A stretch of DNA of 64,000 bases from Blastomyces gilchristii SLH14081 (lineage: Eukaryota; Ascomycota; Eurotiomycetes; Onygenales; Ajellomycetaceae). The stretch lies in the NCBI RefSeq assembly GCF_000003855.2, contig NW_003101667.1:866479-930478 (forward strand), in the 5' to 3' direction. Below are positions 11,941 to 23,194 of the stretch, piece by piece. The position numbers and the translations under genes were made by a program. Each line of letters begins with the position of its first letter. Position 1 is the stretch's first letter. Below the pieces are notes generated by a model. The model did no database searches and was not told the origin of the DNA. It saw nothing but the letters and a program-made list of their open reading frames with translations.

Positions 11941-14900
11941 AATATGAAAGCCATGATAGACAGCAGTCTATATTACTATGCAATGATTAAATCTTCAGTT
12001 GTAAGACATCATAACCTTCAGCATATTCTCTTATCAAAACCCTGACTTCTTGCAGAATTCAATGATTCAAAAGATGTTTGTATCTGTTATATAGTGAAAC
12101 TAAACATAGATGTCAGAGAACATCAGTGTGAAGACATCTACACATATGAAGTTGATAATCTTGATTATAATCTTATATTAAAACTTATCTGACTATCTGA
12201 ACAAGGCATTTTATTGAACACTTAAAACAGAAGTTTAATATTCTCTAACAATGATAGAGTTCATGAGAATGATATTTATAAGACTATGAATCTGACACAG
12301 ATCTCTGTCAACATCTATAAAATACTCAGAAAAAGAAGTCACTGAAAGAATCATTAATAGCAGAATCATGTGTCAATCTATTTCACTAGTCTGACTGATA
12401 TTAAAAAGGCTCTAGAAAAGTTATTCTGTGTTACAATAACAGATTCTTATACAAAACTCTCTCAACAATATCATGAATACCTAGATGTCTTTCAACAAGA
12501 TAACACTATGAATATACCTCTCTTATGAGGCTCAGGAGTAGATCACAGTATCAAGTTAGAAAAGAAGAATAATAAGAACTCTGAGTCATCATGAAGCTCT
12601 CTTTATAACATGTCTTGAGATGAACTTCTTCTTCTTCAGAAGACACTCAATGATCTGTTGAATAAGAGATTCATATGTATTAATAACTCTTTCACTGCAG
12701 CTTCTATTCTCTTTGCAAAGAAACCAGGTGAAGAACTCTAATTCTGTGTGAACTATTGAGAATTGAACAGATTAATCAAGAAGAACTGCTATTCTTTATC
12801 TCTTATCAATGAAATTCTAGCTTGTATTGAATAAGCTCAATGATTTATAAAACTAGATGTCATCACTATGTTTCATAAAATTCATATCACTGAAGAAGAT
12901 GAATGACTTACAGCATTCTGAACATATTATAGTCTCTTTGAATGAATAGTTACACCCTTTGAACTGGTCAATGCTCTCAGTATATTTCAGAAGTATATCA
13001 ACTGAGTACTCTGGAATTTCCTTGATAAATTTGCATCTGTATATCTCAATAACATTCTCATCTTCACTGATGAGTTCAGAAAAGATTATCAAGAACATGT
13101 ATAAAGAATATTACAACAATTATGAGAAGCAGGACTATTAATAGATATTGACAAGTATGACTTCAAAGTCAAGAGTATCAAATATCTAGGTTTTATCATA
13201 GAAGCTGATAAGGAGATTCAAATGAATCCTGAGAAAGTCTTCATCATTCTTGAATGAGAAGCTCTATATATTGTGAAAGATGTATGAAGCTTCATCAGAT
13301 TTGCTAACTTCTATCAGTGATTTATACAAAACTTCTCAGATATCATGAGATCACTTACAGAACTTATCAAGAAGAACTCAGTATTTCAGTGATCAGCAGA
13401 TGCTGAAGCTGCATTCACATAGATAAAGAAGATATTCATCAACATCTCTCTGCTAATAATATTTAACTCTGATCATGAAACAGTTATTGAAGCTGACTTC
13501 TCTGACTATGTTACAGAGAAAGCTATATTGCAATATAATAATGAAGATGTCTTACAATCATGCATCTTCATGTCTAAGAAATTGAGTCTCACTGAATGCA
13601 ACTATGAGATCTATGATAAGAAACTTCTTACAATTGTATACTGTTTAGAAGAATGAGACTCTGAACTCTGAAGTATCTTCAAATTTGAGATAATCACAGA
13701 TCATAAGAATCTCAAGCACTTCACAACTATCTGTAAACTCACTGAATAACAGATGTGATGATCTGAGTTCTTAAGCCACTTTCATTTTACAATACACTAC
13801 TGTCTCAGCAGCCAGAACTCAATGACAGATGCTCTCTCATAACAAGAGCAAGATATACCTTTCAATGTAACAGACATCTGTTGAATGAACTGAGAACACT
13901 GACTTCTAGATCTGAAGATATTAGTTGATCAAGATGAAACAACTCATGACACTATACATACTTCTTCAATTAGAACACTCTCTCTTTAAACTGTCACTGA
14001 TATTAACACTGATACTGACACTGATATCTCAACTTCTTCTGAATCTACACTGAATGAATTATAATATATAACAGCTCAAACTGATGAACTTCTTCAAGTA
14101 CTCACTGAAGCAGTATGTCAAGAAGCACTCTGATTCCTCTCAGAACTATGTATAAGAACTAACATCTCAGAATGCTCAATTGATGACAATAACACTCTAT
14201 GATTCTGTGAGTGATATTGAGTCCTCTACTCTGAACTCTTACACACTCAGATAATACAAGAGATGCATGATTTATATATGATCAGTTATTCAGGTCATGA
14301 ATAACTGTATTGAATAATCTCTCAGAAGTTCTACTGATCTGAGATATCAAACAGCATCAGATATTTTGTCTGAAACTGTAACTGTTGTTTCTTCATCATC
14401 TTATGAAAGAACTGTAGAAAAGACCTGCTGAAACTGCTTGATATCTCTAATAGAATCTAATAAGATATGATAATTGACTTCACTGTTGATCTCTCTGAGA
14501 GTAAGAGCTGTAGAAATGTTCTGGTCATCATGAACTGATTGAGCAAGAGTGTTATATTGAAACTCTGTGATCAGATGAATGCTGAACAAGTCACTGAAGC
14601 TTTTCTAAGAAGCCTGTTCTATCAGATGTATGAATTACTGAGATCTATAGTATCAGATCAGAGCTGTCAATTTATAAGTGCTTTCTGAACAAGAATCTGT
14701 CAAGTTCTTAAGATTACACACTGTTTATCAACTGTCTATCACTCTGAGACTGATAATATATCAGAATGAACAATTCAGACTGTAAAGAATTATCTTCATA
14801 AGTTCTGCAATCACACACAAGATGATTGATATGATCTTCTCCTACACACAGAGATCACTATCAACAGTTAAGATGTCATTTTGACAGATATAAGTCTGTT

Positions 14901-15528
14901 CTTTCTTACATATGAATATCACATGAAAGTGTTGAATCTTCTAGAGACTACACAGTTCATATCAAACTCTCACAGTTCAATTCAGATCACTGATAATATA
15001 GTAATGAAGCTCTGAGATGCCTGTGACTGAGCAGAGGTCTTCATGACAACTGTGAAACAAGACTAAGAAGATTGAATCAACATCTGATAAGATTCTGCAG
15101 AGCAGTATAAGATAGAAGATCTTGTGTGATTGAATCTCAAGAACATATAAATCACATGTTCATCTTATACACTAGATTACCATCATGTCAGGTATAAAGT
15201 GATAGAAGTTCTAGATAGTCATAACTACTATCTTGACACATCATCAGAGATTCATGATATCTTTTATATAAGTTTGCTCTGCTGCACTGTCACTGACTCA
15301 TTTTCTTCTCAACTGACTTCTGACTGACAACTGCTAGAGATCATAGAAGAAGATAATGAGCTTGAGTGAGAGATTGAAGATATTCTCAATGAGAGATTAT
15401 ATGATCATGACTGACAATATCTTGTGAAATGAGTCAGCTATGATCAACTGATCTGAACTCTGAGTTTCACATTATCTGAAACAGCAGTTCTTGACTGATG
15501 AGAACTGCTTCTGAAAAGAGAGGACTAA
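11941..15528 (+). pseudogene. pol of B1 (protease, RT, RNase H, integrase, chromodomain), inactivated
   Basis: Reading through stops, the order is clear. A protease-like MIDSS (DSG altered) lies near 11,950 and VDNLDYNLIL near 12,150. RT runs about 12,680-13,250 with KLDVITMFHKI, VTPFELVNA and FQKYINWVL, and a catalytic box of YLNN at 13,042-13,053. RNase H lies near 13,490-13,850 (EADFSDY, TDHKNLKHF). The integrase core is about 14,430-14,900. The C-terminal chromodomain at about 15,350-15,480 reads EIEDILNERLYDHD and QYLVK. These assign B to the chromoviruses. The frame runs into the 3' LTR, as in Tf1/skippy-like elements. Stops come mainly from TGG to TGA. Confidence 0.88.
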
Positions 15529-15977
15529 TGTGACAGACTGCATCTGATCAATTATATAGACTATTCTGTTATACTTCACAGATTTCAATCACTTTATTCT
15601 TGAATGTATACACTCTGACTTAATCAATTATATAGACTATTCTGTTACACTTCACAGATTTCAATCACTTCATTCTTGAATGTATACACTCTGATTCTCA
15701 GTCATTCTCAATCACTGATCCTCAGCTGCCACTTCATTCTCAAACATGTACACTCTGACTCTCAGCCATTCTTGATCACTGATCCTCAGCTGTCATGAAC
15801 ACATATAGATTCTTTCACTCTGAAACTCCACTGCATACATCATCACATACATGTATAAATATTCACTTTGATTGCTGATTCTCGCACTTTCTCTTTCTTT
15901 CCTTCTCTAACGTTTTTCTCTTTGTTATATAAGACCTATCAATATTATACCGATCTATTCGGCGTAGGCCCCTTACA
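15529..15977 (+). repeat. 3' LTR of B1 (449 bp)
   Basis: Begins TGTGACAGACTGC and ends GGCCCCTTACA, followed by the TSD AAAAT. Its last 100 bases keep CpGs (ACCGATCTATTCGGCGTAGG) while the first part has lost them. Confidence 0.93.
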
Positions 15978-16696
15978 AAAATACTCGTATGATCGAGGGC
16001 TTTTCAATGGATCTATTGGCGGGTTCTTATTCAAAAAATCGAGCGAGTTCGTAGTGAAGCGGTTCGGTCTATTGATGTGACAGAATGCATGTGCCACTTG
16101 AGAGAAAGTAGTAGATGAAAGACAACATTGAAGACTTTCTCAACAATCTCAAATAAGCTAGTTCACAGAGATGAGATCTTTGAAGATTCTTGAACAGTAT
16201 ATTCTTTCTCATTCTTGCAGACCAGATTAAGGAAGACAAAGTCACTCATCTTAATAACTGATTGAGTGTGAAAACAGTTGAAGAATTTCATCATTTTAAT
16301 CTTTGTGAGAGTGTATAAATCTAGGGCATTCTGCTGTACTGTGTCATAGACTGTAATGAATTCAGCTACATCTGCTGAGGCTTGTTTATTTCTCAGTGAC
16401 AGTCATCTCAGCTTCACTTCTGTAAGCAATTCAAATGAGAAGACTACTGCTGAGTGAGTAGCTACTGAGTTCAGAGCTCTTTTCACCTGATTGAGTAGAG
16501 TTCTCTAAGATGATTTGTACTTGTCTATGAGAAGCATTTGTAAGGTGATTTCAACAGTGAGATTGATTTGCTCACTCTGGTTATTTGAATGAGAATTGTA
16601 GGTAGTTGTTATTCAGCTCTTGATTCTCATCTGTTGAAGAATGCTCTTCCAGAATTGCAATGTGAATTTGAGATCTCTATCTAAGATAATTATCAG

Positions 16697-17715
16697 TAGA
16701 CTGGCCGCTGAGATCATGAATTTCATGTTTGGTTCCATTTGGTCTGGTCTCATACATTTCTTGGCGTGAATCCCGCTGAGACTAGTCATTAAAAAAACAT
16801 GCAAAGTGACTATATATGAGATCTTAAAATGAAACCATGACTTGAAAAAAATGAGAAAGTGGTCCCATTTGATTCTATTTAGTCTCATTCTTGGCATAAA
16901 GTTACTATTTTTAGACATTTTAAGGTTTTTTTAGACTATTTTTAATTTTTTAAAAAGTAACGCTTTTTGATAACACTCAAATGAGATTTAAAGTCATTTA
17001 AAGCAATAAAAATAATTTAAATTGAGAAGTGAAAATCATGATCTCATTTAGACTGACCGTGTGACCGTGTCTGGGACCAGGACCAGATTTTTTGATAGTT
17101 CCATTACCAATTCGACTGATCCCATTACATGGTTTTAACATTAGATAGTAGTCTCATACTGTCTCAGTGAGACTTACTGTCTACTCTTGTCACATTTTCC
17201 AAATGGGACCATGATTTCCACTTCTCAATTTAAATTATTTTTATTGCTTTAAATGACTTTAAATCTCATTTGAGTGTTACCAAAAAGTGTTACTTTTTAA
17301 AAAATTAAAAATAGTCTAAAAAAAACCTTAAAATGTCTAAAAATAGTAACTTTATGCCAAGAATGGGACTAAATGGGACCAAATGAGACCACTTTCTCAT
17401 TTTTTTCAAGTCATGGTTCCATTTTAAGATCTGATATATAGTCACTTTACATGTTTTTTTAATAGCCAGTCCCAGCGGGATTCACGCCAAGAAATGTATG
17501 GGACCAGACCAAATGAAACTAAACATGAAATTCATGGTCCCGGCGGCCAGTCTAATCTCATTTGAAAAATGTGACAAGAGTAGACAGTAAGTCTCACTGA
17601 GACAGTATGAAACCACTATCTAATGTTAAAACTGTGTAATGAGATCAGTCGAATTGGTAATAAGACTATCAAAAAATCTGGTCCTGGTCTCAGACACAGT
17701 CACACGGTCAGTCTA
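16697..17715 (-). mobile_element. hAT-type MITE, copy 2, interrupted by copy 3
   Basis: Starts TAGACTGGCCGCTGAG at 16,697 and ends CACACGGTCAGTCTA at 17,715; flanked on both sides by ATTATCAG, an exact 8-bp TSD. The insert 17,049-17,554 plus one TSD copy splits it. Confidence 0.93.
17049..17554 (+). mobile_element. hAT-type MITE, copy 3, nested inside copy 2
   Basis: A complete 506-bp copy in the opposite orientation to its host, flanked on both sides by ATCTCATT (17,041-17,048 and 17,555-17,562). Confidence 0.95.
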
Positions 17716-19238
17716 ATTATCAGTAAGAGCTGTCAGTGACAGACTACTTCTCTATAGAACTCTTTCACTCATTGCAGAGTGTTTCATTTCTCTTGCCCTG
17801 TGATCAGAATGATGACTTTTGAGAATTTGTCTGTGACTGTCAGTATTGTGTTACAGCTGTCACTTATCAGTAATTCAGTAATGAAATTGATTGACAGAAT
17901 CTTGAATGATTCTTTCAGAGATGAGATGAGATGTGATTTCTCTCACTGAGAGTGATTTGATAGCTTAGATAGTTGATAATTGAGACAATGTAAGATGCAA
18001 TCAAGAATTTGTTTATAAGCATAAGATAAGAAGAAGAATCAGTATATAATGTCTTCTGTTTAATGAAGACCAGAGTGTCTGGCAGCATTGTGACATAAGT
18101 GAATGAGATCTTCTGCTAAGGTCTGTGTAATACAGAGATGATCATTGACAAAGAACAGAAGACTGTCTTGAAGTGTGAATGAATGATATTTTCTCTCTCA
18201 CATCACTTTATGATAGACCTTTTTCAAGGCTGAATCAGCTGGTAGGTTCTTACACAATTGATTCTTGATATTGTTTGAGAGAGTGATACCTATGTTAAAT
18301 ACAGCAGTAATGAACTCATTCTTGATTCTGTCAGCTTACTGAGTGAGTGCTTGATGTATCTTTTCTTGATTATCTTGAGAGATCTCTTCAGAATTGTCTG
18401 TGAGAGTGTATAATCAGAAGAGAGTATTAACATTTTGATGTAAAGTGTCTTTATAATAGCAGATTTGCATGCACAGAATATACATGCTAAGAATCAGAGC
18501 TCAATTTGTCAATTGATTACTCTGATAACCTGTGATGAGTGACTGAAGAACAGATATGAGTGTAATATGATTAATCACAACAATGAATTCACTGTTGAGG
18601 TATTGAGAAAGCTTTTTCAGAGCTCACATCAATCTCAAGCACTCTAATTCAGTCACTCAATACTGTCTCTCTGCTGAGTTCAATCATCACAATAGAAATA
18701 GAATGAGTCTCTCAATTCCATCAGTACTCATCTGATGCAGTGTGATTTCTATCTCACACTGTTTGCTAGAATTCATGTACACAATGAACAGTTGCTTGAA
18801 GTCAGGGTATGCTCTTGTGAGAGTGTTCATTAAGGTCTGTTTAACAGTATTAAAGAAAAGTTGAGCCTCTGTGAGTAGGGCTTGGAATTGCAGAAATGCT
18901 TCAAACTCAATCAATTTAATCCTTGCTGTATATGATGCTCTTTTCTGACCTGTTTAGAGGCTGTTGTGCAGCATTCTGACTTTGAGTGTCTTCAGTGCTT
19001 CTATCTTGTCTGCATAGAAATTCACAAAGTTGTGATAGTAGTTAAAGAGGCTGATGATTCTCTCCAGCTCTCTGAGAATTATAGAGAAGACCAGGTTTGT
19101 GATAGCAGCTATCTTCTTCTTCTAAGTGAATATTCTCAGTCAGTTAGCATGATAGCTCAGCAAACACACAGAGAGATAGATGAAATGACACTTGAATAAG
19201 AATATCATCACTCTGAATATCTTGAGAGCAGTGAATAC

Positions 19239-19744
19239 TAGACTGGCCGCTGAGACCATGAATTTCACATTTGGTCTCATTTGGTCTGATCTCATACATT
19301 TCTTGGCGTGAATCCCGCTGGGACTAATCATTAAAAAAACATGCAAAGTGACTATATATCAGATCTCAAAATGAAATCATGACTTGAAAAAAATGAGAAA
19401 GTGGTCCCATTTGATCCCATTTAGTTCAATTCTTGGCATAAAGTGACTATTTTTAGACATTTTAAGGTTTTTTTTAGATTATTTTTAATTTTTTAAAAAG
19501 TAACACTTTTTGGTAACGCTCAAATGAGATTTAAAGTCATTTAAAGCAATAAAAATAATTTAAATTGAGAAGTGGAAATCATGATCTCATTTGGAAAATG
19601 TGACAAGAGTAGACAGTAAGTCCCACTGGAACAGTATGAGACTACTATCTAATGTTAAAACTGTGTAATGGGATCAGTCGAATTGGTAATAAGACTATCA
19701 AAAATTCTGGTCCTGGTCCCAGACACGGTCACACGGTCAGTCTA
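19239..19744 (-). mobile_element. hAT-type MITE, copy 4
   Basis: A complete 506-bp copy with exact 8-bp TSD GTGAATAC at 19,231-19,238 and 19,745-19,752; inserted in the RT region of element C. Confidence 0.95.
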
Positions 19745-21046
19745 GTGAATACTGTCTGCATGTGATAAAGATAATTATTTAGCAAATGTGAGAAGATGAT
19801 GATGTTGTTGATATAGACTAAGATGAATTATCACAAGAATTATATCAGTATCTCTTTCATACATTGCTGAAAGAATTCAGATGAGATTATCAATCTCATT
19901 GTAGTGACTGTAAAGTGTTTGAGCTCTCAGTGCAGTGTGACAAAGATGATTTTAAAGAGATCAGAATCTTCTATGAGCTGTTGAAAGAAGTCTTGATAAA
20001 TATTCATTGATAAGAATACTATAAAACTGCTTAACAACTGCAGGACATTCTGCTGTGTTGATAAAGAGTATGCATTTAAAAGCAATTGTAGATTGATCTT
20101 CTGCAAGTTCACAATTACATGTGATTTCTCTTTATATCAGATCATGAATGCAGGGGAAGTGATAGAGTTCTTGATCTCAAGAGAAACTCTCTCAATTCTC
20201 TCATTTCAAACAAGCAGGTTCAAGATTTGATCAGCTACTTCTCAATCTCTCTGTGAGAGAGAGTATGATCACTGCTTCAGTCTGGAAAAATTGTCTTTGT
20301 TAATGAACTGTAGCAGTATCTTCACATTGTCTGAAAATAATCTCAGATTGAGATCAAAAAGTTTGTGATATCAGTCAATAATTTTCTGAATTGCTTCATA
20401 ATCACTTACTGCTCAGTGATCTGATATCTGTGCTTTAACTCACTCAGTGAGGGCATCTGCTATGAAAATCTGAAGAGGATTGTTATGATCTTCTGTGTCT
20501 CTCAATAGATTGAACTGTAGACTGAATAATTTCACATGTGAGGTAGAAAACAGAGATGATTTCTCAATTGAATCATTATTGACAACATTGACATTCACAG
20601 AGCAGATGATGATCTTTTTCTGCTTTTATAATGAGTGAGAGTTTCTACCTGCATGAATAGTGCCTCTGATGACCTTGACATTTATAGCATATTTTTCATG
20701 AACTATAATACACTTATTGTGAACATTAACGATGACTCTTATCAGTGATAATATATCATTTACTATAATTATATTGCATCTGAGATATTGTATCAGATGA
20801 AATTCACTCTTCTGATTGAAAAGAGAATCATTATTCATCTTTAGAGTGAGAGCTGTTGCTATGAATAGATTCAATTCATTTGTATTTGAATCAACTTCTT
20901 GAATGCACACACATTGATCATGTGACAGAGCAGTCAACTGACATTGAGAGAAGAATAAGCTTGCTATCACTGTATCAATAAGTGATATACCTGTGTCTGT
21001 ATCAATGCAAACTGAGAGATCACCTTGAAGAGTATTAATGAGAATG

Positions 21047-21303
21047 TGTAAGAATAAGTGCTCGCAGGCGATTATTCGGGTGTTTGCAGCTTGGCGTGAT
21101 ATGTACTGTTAACTACTAGAAGTGTTCGCAGTAGAAAGATAAATGTAGGGGTCAAATGTATCATAGCATTCAAGCTGAGTTGCAAATAGTATTCACAAAT
21201 TCCAGTCTATATAGTTGTGTGTAGCCAAGGGCCGCTAGCTCTATTGATTACATGAGAGATAGGAATAGGGGTAAAGAATCTGTGAGGAGTGGGATTTCTT
21301 ATA
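21047..21303 (-). repeat. 3' LTR of A2 (257 bp)
   Basis: Starts TGTAAGAATAAGTGCTCGC; the last bases read TTCTTATA (ACA mutated to ATA). Confidence 0.94.
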
Positions 21304-22159
21304 TATTCTCTTCTCTCTAAGACTTTGTCTGTGAAGCCTTTCACTGAGTGACTTTATAGTCAGCTCAGCACTGCAGTGATACTCACTAAAAACTCTTCAC
21401 ATCTATAAAAAATCTCAGTGAGGAAAAATCCCTTATTACTATAAAGAGAAAAGAGTCTGTCACTCAGTTTCTTATTCTGTAAGGTTCTTTGTGATCTACA
21501 GATTCTTCTCTGACTATCATGCAGATTCATCTCACATCTTTCATATAGAAGGATTTCAGTTGACTCTCAATCATTTTCATAAGGTTCTTGTGTGATCATT
21601 ACACAGATTCATCTCACAGATGAATCACTCTCTGTGAGATCACCCTCATCAAAGAGAAACATTCATAAGTTGATCTTTCATTCATTCTCACAAATCATTG
21701 CTCTTTGACACTGTAGAATTGTGAGGAATTTTTCATTCTTTCATTAACTCTGTAGAATTGTAGAATCAAGATGTTCACAGTCTGTAATCACTCTTTATAG
21801 TCATATAGAAAGATTCAGGCCTGCAATTCACAATCACTCTTGTTTACTAGAGTGATCTGACTGTTTCATAAGATCACTCACAGTGTAAGTAAATCTCTTT
21901 AGAGTAGTATAAATATCTCAGATCTGTCTGCAGAATCTCATCTTCTTTTTTCTTTTTCTGTAACAGCTTTCATCTCTATAAACTGTGAGTATTCTCATTC
22001 ATCTGCAAAGTGTTTTCATTCAGATGACAGAGAGAGAGTGTTCCTGACAATATTCACATATTGATTTAAGAACTTCTCAAGAATAAAAATTTTTTCAATT
22101 TCAACATCTTTGTAAACAATGTCTGGCCACTACTGAGCTTCTTGTGAGTGTTCTCATGA

Positions 22160-22580
22160 CTTCTCTGATCACTTTTTACCAGCTGGTGAAGCAGGGGTGC
22201 TGCTGTCCATGACTGTGCCTTTATCTCCCTCAGCCTCATCACTGCATCTGATCTTCAGGCCAGCAGCCCACCTCATTCCTTTCCCAGGCCAGCCCCTGGC
22301 TTCAAGTAGTGCAGTCTCTTTCTTTGCTGTAAGTCTTCTCACAAGTAATTCCTTACAGACTCTAGCTGATAGTTCTTGTGAAGCTCTCAGTGTTACCAGT
22401 GTCTCCTGCAGCCCCGCAGGCCTACAATCATTCCTTCCCTGCCTGCACAATCTCTGACCAGGCATATGCAAATATGTCTAGGTTTTCTATCAATGATCCT
22501 CACACCGCGGTGTATTTCCACAATCTCATTGCCAATGAAAGATGAGTCCTCAGGTACCTGCAAAATCCAGATAATCAAGG
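22160..22580 (-). pseudogene. Possible third ORF of element A, between pol and 3' LTR
   Basis: In A2 this segment is richer in G+C than its flanks and keeps an open frame of about 99 residues (22,471-22,169; the first internal ATG is two codons in). It contains GQRLCRQGRNDCRPAGLQ, then an Ala/Leu/Arg-rich, probably helical stretch, then an acidic end finishing SPAGKK and a stop. An overlapping second frame (22,578-22,393) is also open, with a homologous open frame in A3 at 33,134-32,952. Upstream codons in the first frame include TAGs that may be mutated Trp or Gln. I do not recognise the protein. The homologous segments are at about 3,895-4,310 (A1) and 32,700-33,140 (A3). Confidence 0.4.
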
Positions 22581-23194
22581 CAATGTGAATGTCATGAATT
22601 CATGATGAGAGTTAATCTGAGCAGATGAGCTCTCTCTCTGCATTCTCATTATTTTCAGGCTGAATACTTCAGCACAACTGAGAGAGTGAACACAGCTTTA
22701 TAAGAGATATCTGATCACATGTGCAGATGATCAGTCTTCAAGACTCTGTCACAACTGTATATACTCTGATGTTCAGCTTCTCTGAAGTCTGTGCATTTCT
22801 AGCAGTCTTCACATTAAATGCAATAATTATCTGTATCACAGGTATAATGCTCTCTGCTTCTTTGAAGAGAGAAATTAGTAGTTGTGAGAGAGTTAAGTGT
22901 TACAGATGTTAATAATGTGAGTGTGAGTTTTCTTTGTTTTTTCTTTATTAATCTCTAAATTATATTCACAGCTCTGTTTATTTTCTTATTTTTTAGCTTT
23001 AATAAGAACATGTTTTCTTCTTTCCTTGTATACACTGCAGACTGTTCATTCCAGTAGAAACTCATTATCTTATAGACTAGAGTTCACAAATGACAGTGTT
23101 AATATCTTTGTTATAATCAGGTTCTTAGTGAAGATCACATCATTCTGACTTATCAGAATTTATAGCATGAAAGTCATGTCTCAGCTTCTGCAGA

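Larger units (their letters stand above)
2672..15977 (+). mobile_element. Ty3/gypsy chromovirus B, copy 1, interrupted by A1
   Basis: LTRs of 449 bp flank a plus-strand gag-pol. The 5' LTR is split (2,672-2,779 and 10,038-10,378, summing to 449 bp) by element A1; the 3' LTR is 15,529-15,977. The 5-bp duplication AAAAT precedes 2,672 and follows 15,977. LTRs run from TGT to ACA (TGTGGCGGG...CCTTACA). All frames are broken by RIP-like stops. It is inserted in the pol gene of element C. Confidence 0.93.
15978..21046 (-). pseudogene. Gypsy C protease-RT-RNase H-integrase region, inactivated
   Basis: On the minus strand from right to left: a protease-like domain (20,970-20,626) with YLRCNIIIVNDIL and IVNVHNKCI; RT around 20,112-19,753 with MNIYQDFFQQLIEDSDLFKI; RNase H around 18,914-18,690 with AYPDFKQLFIVYMNSSKQ (the usual DAS reads NSS); integrase through 17,724 and on to about 16,100, where DFVFLNLVCKNEKEY resembles the post-core region of gypsy integrases. 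It is interrupted by MITEs at 16,697-17,715 and 19,239-19,744. The last about 100 bp (15,978-16,080) are nearly unmutated. This RT type differs from those of A and B. Confidence 0.8.

Noticed and set aside
15868..16080. 70-codon ORF that at first looked like a mitochondrial or host gene fragment
   Set aside because: It runs across the B1 LTR/C junction; the minus strand reads as the gypsy C integrase C-terminal region continuing across the insertion.
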